Below, piece after piece: positions 18,975-27,120 of a stretch of DNA of 64,000 bases (position 1 is its first letter; each line of letters opens with the position of its first letter). Source of the DNA: Pedobacter caeni (GTDB taxonomy: Bacteria > Bacteroidota > Bacteroidia > Sphingobacteriales > Sphingobacteriaceae); contig NZ_FQUQ01000006.1 of the NCBI RefSeq assembly GCF_900129215.1, forward strand, positions 251,032 through 315,031. Direction: 5' to 3'. The position numbers and the translations under genes are program-made. The notes under the pieces were generated by a model. That model searched no databases. It worked only from the letters and a program-made list of their open reading frames with translations, and had not been told where the DNA came from.

Positions 18975-19595
18975 ATGTGCAATTCAATAAAAACATTAAT
19001 AAAAGAACAAAACAACAACGAGCGTCAGGGGCCTTTAACGATAGGCGACAAACTTCCGGTTTTTTGCAAAAAGGCAGTCATTACCACTGAAGATGGAATG
19101 GAGATTATCGATCTTGAGCAGAATTATGCTTCCGGAAATAGCAAATGGACTATCCTGTTCTGGTGGCCTAAGGACTTCACTTTTGTGTGTCCGACTGAAA
19201 TCGTTGATTTTGATAAAAATGCCCAGGCATTTTCTCAGCGGAATGCCGTAGTGATTGGTGCTTCTACCGATTCAGAATACGTCCATCTCGGATGGAGGCA
19301 GCACGAACCTCAGCTGGCTCAGTTGAGTATACCTATGCTCGCAGACACCTCAAAATCATTGGCAACAGAAATGGGTATTCTGAATCCCGGCGAAAAAGTG
19401 GCATACAGAGCCACTTTTATTATTGATCCTTCAGGAATTATTCAATGGGTAAGTATCTACCCCATGAATGTTGGCAGGAACGTAGCTGAAGTCCTTCGTG
19501 TGCTTGATGCCTTACAAACAGAAGAACTGACCGCATGCGGCTGGACACCCGGAGAACAAACCTTAACAACCCGGTTAATGCAAAAAATGTCCTAA
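18975..19595 (+). CDS. 2-Cys peroxiredoxin (AhpC/TSA family)
   Basis: 206 residues. The peroxidatic Cys 72 is in DFTFVCPTEI, and a resolving Cys 188 lies in ELTACGW near the C-terminus, as in typical 2-Cys enzymes of the AhpC group. It reduces hydrogen peroxide and organic hydroperoxides using thioredoxin- or AhpD/AhpF-like partners, none of which adjoins it. The first 17 residues, including Cys 2, are an extension before the thioredoxin fold. Cytoplasmic. Three bases separate it from the dihydroorotase gene, so translation is likely coupled. Confidence 0.94.
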   Translation: MCNSIKTLIKEQNNNERQGPLTIGDKLPVFCKKAVITTEDGMEIIDLEQNYASGNSKWTILFWWPKDFTFVCPTEIVDFDKNAQAFSQRNAVVIGASTDSEYVHLGWRQHEPQLAQLSIPMLADTSKSLATEMGILNPGEKVAYRATFIIDPSGIIQWVSIYPMNVGRNVAEVLRVLDALQTEELTACGWTPGEQTLTTRLMQKMS

Positions 19596-19598
19596 GGC

Positions 19599-20945
19599 AT
19601 GAAAGGTATGATCATAAAAAATGTATCCATTGTGAATGAAGGGAAAATCATTATAGCCGATCTGATGATGGAAAATGGCATGATCAAAAAAATAGGTCAG
19701 ATTGATTCCAAACCCGCTGACAAGGTAATCAACGGAACCGGTAAATACTTATTTCCCGGTATTATTGATGGACAGGTCCATTTCAGAGAACCGGGATTAA
19801 CCCATAAGGGAGACCTGTATACGGAAAGCAAAGCGGCGGTTGCCGGTGGGGTTACTTCTTTTATTGATATGCCCAATACCATACCAAATGTGCTCAGCAT
19901 AAAAAACCTTAAAGAGAAGTATGTGCTTGCATCAGAGAGATCCCTGGCCAACTATTCTTTTTTTATGGGCATAAATGCAGACAACATTGAGGAAATCCTC
20001 AGCATCGATACTTCCGCTTTTATTGGGCTCTCTGATGATGGCCTATATTTCACAAAAAAAGGAAACCTTCTGGCAGACCAGCCGGAAATCATGGAGCAAC
20101 TCTTTTCCCGGTGCAAATCCATTATCGCAGTGCATTCTGAAGATGAACAACTCATTGAAGCCAATGAAAAAAGAATGAGAGAAAAATATGGAGAAGAAAT
20201 CCCTTTTAGCTGCCATCCTCTGATCCGCAGTGAAACAGCCTGCTATCAGTCTACAAAAAGAATGATTGAACTTGCGGTTAAACATGAGGCTTATCTTCAT
20301 GTACTCCATCTGTCAACCGAGGCTGAAACCCACTTATTCCGCAACGATATTCCACTATGCGAAAAAAGAGTGACAACAGAAGTGTCAGTTCAGCACCTGT
20401 GGTTCTCAGACCAGGATTATGAACGTTTGGGTCCTTTGATTAAATGGAATCCTGCAATCAAATCAGAGAAAGACAGAAAGGGACTTCTCCAGGCTTTAAT
20501 CGATGACAGGATTGATATTGTCACGACAGATCATGCCCCACATCTGTGGGAAGAAAAGCAACAGTCTTACTTCAAATCTCCTTCAGGAGGCCCCATGGTT
20601 CAGCACGCTTTATACATCATGCTTGAATTCTATAAACAAGGGCTTATTTCTCTGGAAAAAATAGCAGAAAAAATGTGTCACAATGTGGCCATACTTTATA
20701 AAATCAACAAAAGAGGTTTCATAAGAGAAGGTTATTTTGCTGATTTAACTTTAGTTGATCTCCATTCGGGATGGACAGTTGGCAAGGAAAACATCAGGTA
20801 TAAATGTGGCTGGTCTCCCCTTACAGGGCACAGGTTTCAGACAAAAGTAACGCACACATTTGTCAATGGTAATCTGGTTTACGACAACGGGCAGTTTAAT
20901 GAAAGTCAAAAAGGAATGGCCTTAACATTAACAGTTAAGAGATAA
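19599..20945 (+). CDS. Dihydroorotase
   Basis: 448 residues, amidohydrolase TIM barrel. It closes carbamoyl-aspartate to dihydroorotate in pyrimidine synthesis. Seen: IIDGQVHFREPGLTHKGD (about 55-72), VHSEDEQL, LHVLHLSTEAE and IVTTDHAPH, the zinc-ligand and active-site regions in order. The usual HxH is QVH here (Gln 59), a substitution I recall in other Bacteroidota enzymes. The ATG at 19599 is preferred over 19608 because the gap to the peroxiredoxin stop is 3 bases. Its place in a SOD/peroxiredoxin operon is unusual. It could be a second copy or a related amidohydrolase. Confidence 0.88.
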   Translation: MKGMIIKNVSIVNEGKIIIADLMMENGMIKKIGQIDSKPADKVINGTGKYLFPGIIDGQVHFREPGLTHKGDLYTESKAAVAGGVTSFIDMPNTIPNVLSIKNLKEKYVLASERSLANYSFFMGINADNIEEILSIDTSAFIGLSDDGLYFTKKGNLLADQPEIMEQLFSRCKSIIAVHSEDEQLIEANEKRMREKYGEEIPFSCHPLIRSETACYQSTKRMIELAVKHEAYLHVLHLSTEAETHLFRNDIPLCEKRVTTEVSVQHLWFSDQDYERLGPLIKWNPAIKSEKDRKGLLQALIDDRIDIVTTDHAPHLWEEKQQSYFKSPSGGPMVQHALYIMLEFYKQGLISLEKIAEKMCHNVAILYKINKRGFIREGYFADLTLVDLHSGWTVGKENIRYKCGWSPLTGHRFQTKVTHTFVNGNLVYDNGQFNESQKGMALTLTVKR

Positions 20946-20948
20946 ATT

Positions 20949-21635
20949 ATGAATGCAAAATTAATATTGATCCGTCATGGTCAGTCTCAATGGAATCTGG
21001 AGAACAGGTTTACCGGCTGGCAAAATGTCGGCCTTACAGAAAAGGGAGAAGAAGAAGCACATTTGGCAGGAATACAACTCAAAGGAGAGAAAATCGATAT
21101 TGCCTTTACTTCTACACTTTTAAGAGCACAAAAAACACTGGACATTATACTTGAAGAGCTCCATTTTCAATCCCTTACCATCATGAGTAATAAAGCATTA
21201 AACGAGCGTTGCTATGGTGAACTCGAAGGTCTTGATAAGGCAGAAACTGCATTAAAGTATGGAGAAGAACAAGTTCTTACCTGGCGAAGGTCTTATGATG
21301 TTTCTCCTCCGGGAGGAGAAAGTCTGAAAAACACGTTTGACAGGGTCATCCCCTATTTTTTAAATCGAATCCTTCCTCTTTTGGAAATGGGAGAGCATGT
21401 ACTTGTTGTTGCGCATGGAAATAGCTTAAGGTCACTGATCATGTTTCTGGAAGACCTTACTCCTGAACAGATCCAGTTAACAGAACTTCCAACAGGTGTT
21501 CCTCAAATTTATGACTTCTCTGATGAACAACTCCATTCTCTGAGACCAAAAGGTGATCAGTTTAAAGTCCCTGATAAAAAAACAACTTATGATTTGAGGA
21601 ATCTTGAAAATAAACATGACCAGTTTACTGATTAA
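20949..21635 (+). CDS. gpmA: 2,3-bisphosphoglycerate-dependent phosphoglycerate mutase
   Basis: 228 residues. Catalytic His 10 (LIRHGQSQWN), acid/base Glu 86 (NERCYGELEG) and His 156 (AHGNSLRSLI) match the cofactor-dependent mutase that interconverts 3- and 2-phosphoglycerate in glycolysis. It lacks metal, unlike the Mn-dependent GpmI. It follows dihydroorotase after 3 bases and is the last gene of the operon. A 15-bp inverted repeat spans its stop codon. Confidence 0.93.
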   Translation: MNAKLILIRHGQSQWNLENRFTGWQNVGLTEKGEEEAHLAGIQLKGEKIDIAFTSTLLRAQKTLDIILEELHFQSLTIMSNKALNERCYGELEGLDKAETALKYGEEQVLTWRRSYDVSPPGGESLKNTFDRVIPYFLNRILPLLEMGEHVLVVAHGNSLRSLIMFLEDLTPEQIQLTELPTGVPQIYDFSDEQLHSLRPKGDQFKVPDKKTTYDLRNLENKHDQFTD

Positions 21636-21651
21636 CGTTTATTTTCAAGAT
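21601..21651. repeat. 15-bp inverted repeat spanning the gpmA stop codon
   Basis: ATCTTGAAAATAAAC (21601-21615, coding) pairs perfectly with GTTTATTTTCAAGAT (21637-21651) across a 21-base loop that holds the TAA stop. No T-run follows directly. It probably ends or stabilises the operon mRNA, and also faces the convergent gene ending at 21667. Confidence 0.6.
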
Positions 21652-21666
21652 CGACCTCAACGATTT

Positions 21667-22089
21667 TTACGGAATGCTCCTGTCCAGCACCTGTAAAGAC
21701 ACCCCCAATAAGGTCAGGTCTTTCAGGATAAAGAAATCTGTAATCGGTACGCCTTCTACCGAACGCCAGACTCCAGGTGTGGTAAACAGGAAAGAAATGG
21801 TGGTTAAAAAGATGAGAACCGATAAAGCCGCTCCGATTTTACCCAGGTTTTTGTTCCAAAAAGAGGCGACCAGCAACAGGCCTGTACCAATCTCAAACAC
21901 CCCGATAAAATTAGAGACCCCCTGAAGAGAAGAGATTTTGAGCATCCAGCTCATTAAAAAACTATGTTCTACCAGCCCTTTAATGGCATTTGCTTCCGCC
22001 TGGGTAAATTTAAAAATCCCAATCCAGATCAGGACAAGGGCAACTCCGATGACACTAATGCCATAACCAAATTTTGAATAATTTTTCAT
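21667..22089 (-). CDS. DUF417/YkgB (RclC-like) inner-membrane protein
   Basis: 140 residues with four hydrophobic segments. VLIWIGIFKFTQAEANAIKG and a late FFILKDLTLLG are hallmarks of the DUF417/RclC group within the DoxX-like superfamily. E. coli RclC is induced by reactive chlorine and supports survival; the biochemical role is not settled. A neighbouring SOD/peroxiredoxin operon fits an oxidant theme but is transcribed convergently. A strong hairpin occupies the leader right up to the start codon (22091-22139). Confidence 0.85.
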   Translation of the reverse strand: MKNYSKFGYGISVIGVALVLIWIGIFKFTQAEANAIKGLVEHSFLMSWMLKISSLQGVSNFIGVFEIGTGLLLVASFWNKNLGKIGAALSVLIFLTTISFLFTTPGVWRSVEGVPITDFFILKDLTLLGVSLQVLDRSIP

Positions 22090-22090
22090 T

Positions 22091-22139
22091 TGTAAAGATT
22101 TGTTTACCTCCTTGTCGGAGGTAAACCGAAATCCTTACA
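22091..22139 (-). promoter_or_regulatory. Long hairpin or dyad directly upstream of the RclC-like gene
   Basis: GTTTACCTCC (22102-22111) and GGAGGTAAAC (22117-22126) are perfect inverted repeats with a 5-base spacer. The flanks TGTAAAGATT (22091-22100) and AATCCTTACA (22130-22139) continue pairing with one mismatch. The structure ends one base before the reverse-strand ATG (22089). It could be an mRNA leader stem hiding the start, or a MerR-like operator. Confidence 0.6.
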
Positions 22140-22159
22140 ATAAATTTTAAAATTCTTTT

Positions 22160-22351
22160 TTATCCTTTAATCGCATCTTCCAGGCTGGACCCATCTTTGG
22201 TCAGCACCTGAAAATGATTTTCTTTAGCCAGAGCTAATAAATGACTGATAAAATCAGTGGCATTGGGATAAACAGTTTTATCGAACTTTAAGATCGTTTC
22301 AATTTTATTTACCGCATTTACATATTCATCGTTTACTTCTTTCTGATTCAT
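22160..22351 (-). CDS. Small soluble protein, unknown function
   Basis: 63 residues, no signal peptide or membrane segment. The sequence is amphipathic and helical (NAVNKIETILKFD, DFISHLLALAKE) with a Lys/Asp-rich tail. No family is recognised. It lies between the permease gene at 22415 and the RclC-like gene in the same direction, with 63- and 70-base gaps, so it may share transcripts with either. Confidence 0.55.
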   Translation of the reverse strand: MNQKEVNDEYVNAVNKIETILKFDKTVYPNATDFISHLLALAKENHFQVLTKDGSSLEDAIKG

Positions 22352-22414
22352 AACTGCTTTTTTATAGGTGAGAATTATATCTTACAAGGTACAAATTCAA
22401 CCGTTAAATTCCTG

Positions 22415-24841
22415 TTATTCATTTCTTAAGCTTTTCACCGGGTTTTCCAAAGCACTCTTCACTGTTTGAAAGCTTACCGTAATTCCGGTCACCAATATGG
22501 TCAGTAGTCCTGCAATCACAAATATCCACCATTCTACCTCGATCCGGTAAGGAAAATTCTCCAGCCAGTTGTTCATGATCCACCAGGATAATGGCGTACC
22601 GATTACGATTGCCAGTCCTACCCAGCGGATAAATTCCATATTGATCAGCTTCAGGATCTGCCATGGCTTTGCGCCAGAGATCTTACGAATAGCAATTTCT
22701 TTTGTTCTCCGGAGCAACATCAGACTCGCTATCCCTAAAATCCCCAGACATACAATAAAGATCGTCAGCCAGGTAAAGATCATGATGATCACCCCATAGG
22801 TCACATCTTCCTTATACTGCCGGTCGAAAAATTCATCCAGAAAAAAGGAGTCAAAAGACGAATCCGGAAACACGCTTTTATATTCTGTTTCCAACATTCC
22901 TGCAATCGCCTTCGCATTAGCCCCCTGAACCTTCACAGATACATACTGGAAATCCAGGGCATTCCATGGACTAAACATCAGGAGCACTACCGGACGAAAG
23001 TTTTCTTTCAGGGAGAGGTGGTGATAATCTTTGAGCACCCCAATCACTTCATACTTCTTGTTCCCCTGCCCTTCCAGATTTATAAAACCACCAACAGCCT
23101 CTTCTTCGTTTTTAAATCCAAAAAGTTTCATCGCACTTTGGGTCAGGATCAGGGAATTATCCTTATCGGCACCAAAACTCTTTGAGAAATTCCTGCCTTT
23201 TACAATTTTCAATTGATAAGCATCAATAAAATCATAATCTACCCGGTACATTTCGGTCAGCACCGATACCTTTTCCGGATCATTGTCCCGTTGATTGGCA
23301 ATAAAGAAACTGACCATTTCTCCCGGAACAGCGCTGGATCTCGTGACCGACTTTACGCCTCCTATGGTTTTCATCTTCTCTGTAATCATTTCCAGCTTCT
23401 CCTCATAACCATCCGTCTTGGCCGGTGTTTTAAAAACAAGGGTCTGAGCAACATCCACGCCCAGGTCCTTACCCTGCATAAAATCCATTTGCCTTCTGAT
23501 CGTAACGGTAGAGACGATCAGTACAATTGCCGCGGTAAACTGGAAAATAATCAGCCCATGACGCAGGCCTTTACCCATTCCAACCCGGAAAGACATCCTG
23601 TTTTTTAACACTACGGCAATCTTTACCTTTCTCAGAATCAGGATTGGAACCGCTCCGGTAATGAAGGTACTCAGCATAAAAATCAGCACCAACAGGCCCC
23701 ACACCAACGGGCGCTGCCAGAACTGATTAAACATTGGGGAGTAATACAAATGCGTTAAAAAAGGAAGGGCGATCACCATCAGGATCAGAAAAATGGAAAC
23801 TGCCAGGAAGTTGATGATAAAAGACTCAATAAAGAACTGTATCATCATGTGTTTCATCTTACTGCCCACCAGCTTCCGCACTCCGATCTCTCCGGCCCTT
23901 TCAATAGATTTGGAGGTCATGATATTGATAAAGTTTACCCAGCCTACGATCAGGATAATGAAGGCAAATACAAAGATGAAACGGATGTTCTGTTTGCTTC
24001 CTTTTACCTCATATTCCATTGGCTTTAGTGGATTCAGGTGGATGTCTGCAAGAGGTACCATATGGATTTCCCAGCTTTTATCCCTCATCGCATCTGCAGT
24101 TTTGAATTTCTCTGCCAGGGCGGGAAATTTCTTTTCAATCATTCTTGCATCAGCTTCACTATCTGCTTTCACATAGGTATAAGCAGAGTGGGTATACCAG
24201 CTATCCCGCTGAAAAGGCGAGGTGCTGGCATAAGAAATGATCATGTCCAGCTTCAGGTGAGACTGAGGTGGAAAATCTTCAAAAACGCCACTAACCGCAC
24301 AATGGTATACTGTTTTCCGGGTCGTGATGTCCAATACCTTACCCATGGGATCGGCATCCCCAAAATATTTTTTTGCCGCAGAGGCGGAAATGGCAATGGT
24401 ATTTGGTTCCAGCAAGACCTTTTGAGGATCGCCTTTCAACAAAGGAAAGGAAAAGAAAGAGAAGAAATTACTGTCTGCAATCACGACCATCGGTTCCCTG
24501 TAAATCTTATCCTGATAACGAACGATCCGTTCATTGTCATTAAAGTTGACCCTTGTAATGGCCTTTACTTCCGAAAACTCGGCTTTCATCGCTCCGGCAT
24601 AACCAAAGGAACTCGTTGCCCAGGAATCTGCGACGGCTCCATTCAGGGTAAAATAGGATTCTGCCCGGTATATTTTATCACTATCCTTATGGAAGTCATC
24701 ATAATGGCTTTCAAAATCCACATAATTCATCAGGATCACGCAGGCCCCCATAGAAATCACCAGGCCAATCAGACTGATCAGGGTGTAAAACATGTTTTTC
24801 CGAAGGTTACGGAGGGCAATTTTTATATAATGCTTGATCAT
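22415..24841 (-). CDS. ABC transporter permease, FtsX/MacB type
   Basis: 808 residues from the ATG at 24841 (MIKHYIKIALRNLRKN), one base after the ATPase stop. The open frame to 24913 would overlap the ATPase gene and lacks the usual N-terminus. Layout: helix about 20-40, MacB-like periplasmic domain, central helices with RAGEIGVRKLVGS, second periplasmic domain, and a C-terminal FtsX unit with RRTKEIAIRKISGAK. With the ATPase and HlyD-like adaptor just upstream it forms a MacAB-like tripartite exporter. Confidence 0.94.
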   Translation of the reverse strand: MIKHYIKIALRNLRKNMFYTLISLIGLVISMGACVILMNYVDFESHYDDFHKDSDKIYRAESYFTLNGAVADSWATSSFGYAGAMKAEFSEVKAITRVNFNDNERIVRYQDKIYREPMVVIADSNFFSFFSFPLLKGDPQKVLLEPNTIAISASAAKKYFGDADPMGKVLDITTRKTVYHCAVSGVFEDFPPQSHLKLDMIISYASTSPFQRDSWYTHSAYTYVKADSEADARMIEKKFPALAEKFKTADAMRDKSWEIHMVPLADIHLNPLKPMEYEVKGSKQNIRFIFVFAFIILIVGWVNFINIMTSKSIERAGEIGVRKLVGSKMKHMMIQFFIESFIINFLAVSIFLILMVIALPFLTHLYYSPMFNQFWQRPLVWGLLVLIFMLSTFITGAVPILILRKVKIAVVLKNRMSFRVGMGKGLRHGLIIFQFTAAIVLIVSTVTIRRQMDFMQGKDLGVDVAQTLVFKTPAKTDGYEEKLEMITEKMKTIGGVKSVTRSSAVPGEMVSFFIANQRDNDPEKVSVLTEMYRVDYDFIDAYQLKIVKGRNFSKSFGADKDNSLILTQSAMKLFGFKNEEEAVGGFINLEGQGNKKYEVIGVLKDYHHLSLKENFRPVVLLMFSPWNALDFQYVSVKVQGANAKAIAGMLETEYKSVFPDSSFDSFFLDEFFDRQYKEDVTYGVIIMIFTWLTIFIVCLGILGIASLMLLRRTKEIAIRKISGAKPWQILKLINMEFIRWVGLAIVIGTPLSWWIMNNWLENFPYRIEVEWWIFVIAGLLTILVTGITVSFQTVKSALENPVKSLRNE

Positions 24842-24842
24842 C

Positions 24843-25520
24843 TTATGCCAATATGTTTTCTGTAACCACTTGTCCGTCCAGCATTCTGATGATCCGGTGA
24901 CTATATTTGGCATCGTGCTCAGAGTGGGTTACCATAATAATCGTAGTTCCCTGGGCATTCAGGTCAGTCATCAGTTGCATTACCTCATTGCCATTCACAG
25001 AGTCCAGGTTTCCTGTTGGCTCATCGGCAAGGATCAGTTTAGGTTCATTGACTACTGCGCGTGCTACGGCAACCCTTTGCTGCTGCCCTCCGGACAATTG
25101 CTGAGGAAAATGATTTCTCCTGTGCATCAGCTGCATTCTCTCCAATACCTCATCTACTCTCTTTTTCCTTTCTTTCTCTTTCAGTTTGGTATAGATCAAT
25201 GGGAGTTCCACATTTTCAAAAACGGTCAGCTCATCGATCAGGTTAAAACTCTGGAATACGAAACCTATGTTTTCTGTCCGCAGGTCTGACCGTTTATAGT
25301 CGTTAAACTTCGCCACTTCTGTACCATTGAAGAGGAAACTTCCTCCATCCAGGTCGTCCAGCAGGCCCAAAATATTCAGTAAGGTAGATTTTCCGCAACC
25401 GGAAGGTCCCATTACGGCAACAAACTCTCCTTTTTTCACTTCAAATGAAAGGTCATTTAAAGCCGTAGTTTCCAGCTCCTCAGAGCGATAGATCTTTTTA
25501 AGTTCAGTTATTTTAATCAC
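24843..25520 (-). CDS. ABC transporter ATP-binding protein, MacB/LolD type
   Basis: 225 residues, a complete nucleotide-binding domain: Walker A GPSGCGKST (38-46), signature LSGGQQQR, Walker B and D-loop LILADEPTGNLDS, then the H-loop His in VTHS. It powers the FtsX-type permease encoded one base downstream. Order adaptor, ATPase, permease is the standard exporter operon in Bacteroidota. Confidence 0.97.
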   Translation of the reverse strand: MIKITELKKIYRSEELETTALNDLSFEVKKGEFVAVMGPSGCGKSTLLNILGLLDDLDGGSFLFNGTEVAKFNDYKRSDLRTENIGFVFQSFNLIDELTVFENVELPLIYTKLKEKERKKRVDEVLERMQLMHRRNHFPQQLSGGQQQRVAVARAVVNEPKLILADEPTGNLDSVNGNEVMQLMTDLNAQGTTIIMVTHSEHDAKYSHRIIRMLDGQVVTENILA

Positions 25521-25616
25521 GGTTCAGGTTTCTTTGTGTGGCTAATTTGGATTTACAATTTTATATTATTTTAACTCTTTTATGGTATTTTAACCCGGTT
25601 TGTTCAATTCCTTTGA

Positions 25617-26873
25617 TTAATCTTCTTTCAGGACCAGTTCCTGCATCTCTCCATAAGCTTCGTAGCCGGAAATGATCACCCTGTCGCCCTCCGCAAGTCC
25701 TTGTTTCAATTCATAAAAGTCCGGATTCTGCCGACCGATCCTCAGGTCTGTGCGCTGGGCCGTTTTGCCATCTTTACTCAATTTGAAAATCCAGTTTCCA
25801 CCGGTTTTCTGGTAGAATCCTCCCCGGGGTAGCAGCAATGCATTTGTAGCATCGCTCAATGCCAGGCGTACCTGTAAGGTCTGCCCTCTCCGGATGCCCT
25901 CAGGTGTATCGCCAACAAACTCCATATCCACCTGAAACTTCCCATTCAGCACCTGTGTAAAGATCTTCTTCACCCTCAGCATGGTCTTTTTATTGTTGAA
26001 GCTAAACTCCGCCTGCAATCCGGGAAAAATCCTGGAGATATAATGTTCATCAATCTCTGCACGGACTTTAAATCCGCTGATTACATCGATCTGCCCGAGT
26101 CTTTCTCCTTTATTTTTATTCTGGCCAATTTCAGCATCCAGTGAAGTCAGCTGTCCGGATACCGGAGCCCTTACGGTCAGGTCTTCTACTTTTTTACGCA
26201 TCACAGCCAGGGCATTTTGTGTCCGCTGGAAAGACTGTGCACTCTGATAAACCTCCTGTTTGGTCAGCGTAGAATCCTGTTTCAGGATCTGTGCAGTGAG
26301 CTTTTTCTTTTTCACCTGATAATTGTAGGCAATCTGACTTTGCTTAAACTCCTGCGAGGCGATGATCTTTTGATCGAAAAGTTTCTTATTCAGGAGATAG
26401 GCTCTTTCTGCTTCCTCCCAGGAACTCTCCACATCGGCCATCTGGTTTAACTTCCCTATGGTATTTTGCTGAGCGGCATTTCTGGAAATCTGCATCTGGG
26501 TCAGCAGGTTAAACACCGCTGTTTCCTGATTGGCAAGGTTCAGCTCCAGGTCGGTATTCGACAACCTTAAAATGGGATCCCCTTTTTTAAGAAAAGCCCC
26601 GTCTTCCACAAACTTCTCTTCCAGTCTCCCTCCTTCAGCAGCATCCAGATAAATGGAAGTAATGGGCATCACCACTCCGTTCACCGGAATAAACTCCTGA
26701 AAAGCTCCTTTCCTGATGTCGGCAATAACCAGGTTGGAAAGCCCTGCTTTCATTCTGCTTTTACCAGACTTCATCAGGTATCCGTAAGCCATCAATCCGA
26801 CGATCAGAATCCCCCCTCCCAGGAAAGCCTTCCGTTTAAAATTCCAACGCTTTTTTTCTAAAACTGTATCCAA
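25617..26873 (-). CDS. HlyD/MacA-like periplasmic adaptor of the exporter
   Basis: 418 residues from a TTG at 26873 (LDTVLEKKRWNFKRK). An ATG at 26996 exists, but the extra 41 residues are unlike the family and would cross the divergent promoter region. One membrane anchor (about 17-33), a barrel-sandwich half-motif, a long coiled-coil hairpin (about 110-210, with AVMRKKVEDLTVRAPVSGQL following) and beta-barrel domains are visible. It bridges the ABC permease to an outer-membrane channel. It is divergent from the response-regulator gene. Confidence 0.88.
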   Translation of the reverse strand: MDTVLEKKRWNFKRKAFLGGGILIVGLMAYGYLMKSGKSRMKAGLSNLVIADIRKGAFQEFIPVNGVVMPITSIYLDAAEGGRLEEKFVEDGAFLKKGDPILRLSNTDLELNLANQETAVFNLLTQMQISRNAAQQNTIGKLNQMADVESSWEEAERAYLLNKKLFDQKIIASQEFKQSQIAYNYQVKKKKLTAQILKQDSTLTKQEVYQSAQSFQRTQNALAVMRKKVEDLTVRAPVSGQLTSLDAEIGQNKNKGERLGQIDVISGFKVRAEIDEHYISRIFPGLQAEFSFNNKKTMLRVKKIFTQVLNGKFQVDMEFVGDTPEGIRRGQTLQVRLALSDATNALLLPRGGFYQKTGGNWIFKLSKDGKTAQRTDLRIGRQNPDFYELKQGLAEGDRVIISGYEAYGEMQELVLKED

Positions 26874-26941
26874 GATCTTATAATTTATGAAAAGGAAAAA
26901 CCTACTGTTCTTTCCTTCATAAAAGCCATACCAACAAAACA

Positions 26942-27031
26942 AACAACTGTACAACAACAACTTAATAGAAACAAGAAAAACATTAGCCGTTCGCATCCGA
27001 ACAAACGCTGTTCGGTTTCGGTACAGTTGTT
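26942..27031. promoter_or_regulatory. Nested dyads between the exporter operon and its two-component genes
   Basis: AACAACTGTAC (26942-26952) and GTACAGTTGTT (27021-27031) are perfect 11-bp inverted repeats. Between them alternating half-sites GTTCG (26989), CGAAC (26998) and TGTTCGG (27009-27015) occur; CCGAACA/TGTTCGG is a 7-bp dyad with a 5-base spacer. They are candidates for enhancer sites of the NtrC-like regulator encoded next door. Confidence 0.55.
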
Positions 27032-27120
27032 ATCCTTATTTTTTCAAAGAATAACATTGATAAGCAGACCATTAAATCCTATACTTGTAATCGCCCTTTT
27101 TAACGCAATTTATATTTTTT

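Noticed and set aside
24038..24865. 275-codon forward ORF opposite the exporter permease
   Set aside because: It is antisense to a well-supported permease gene, has no recognisable domain, and its sequence is rich in residues typical of reverse-complement reading.
26918..26934. TTGGTATGG sigma-54-like element before the adaptor gene
   Set aside because: No GC at the -12 position at the right spacing.
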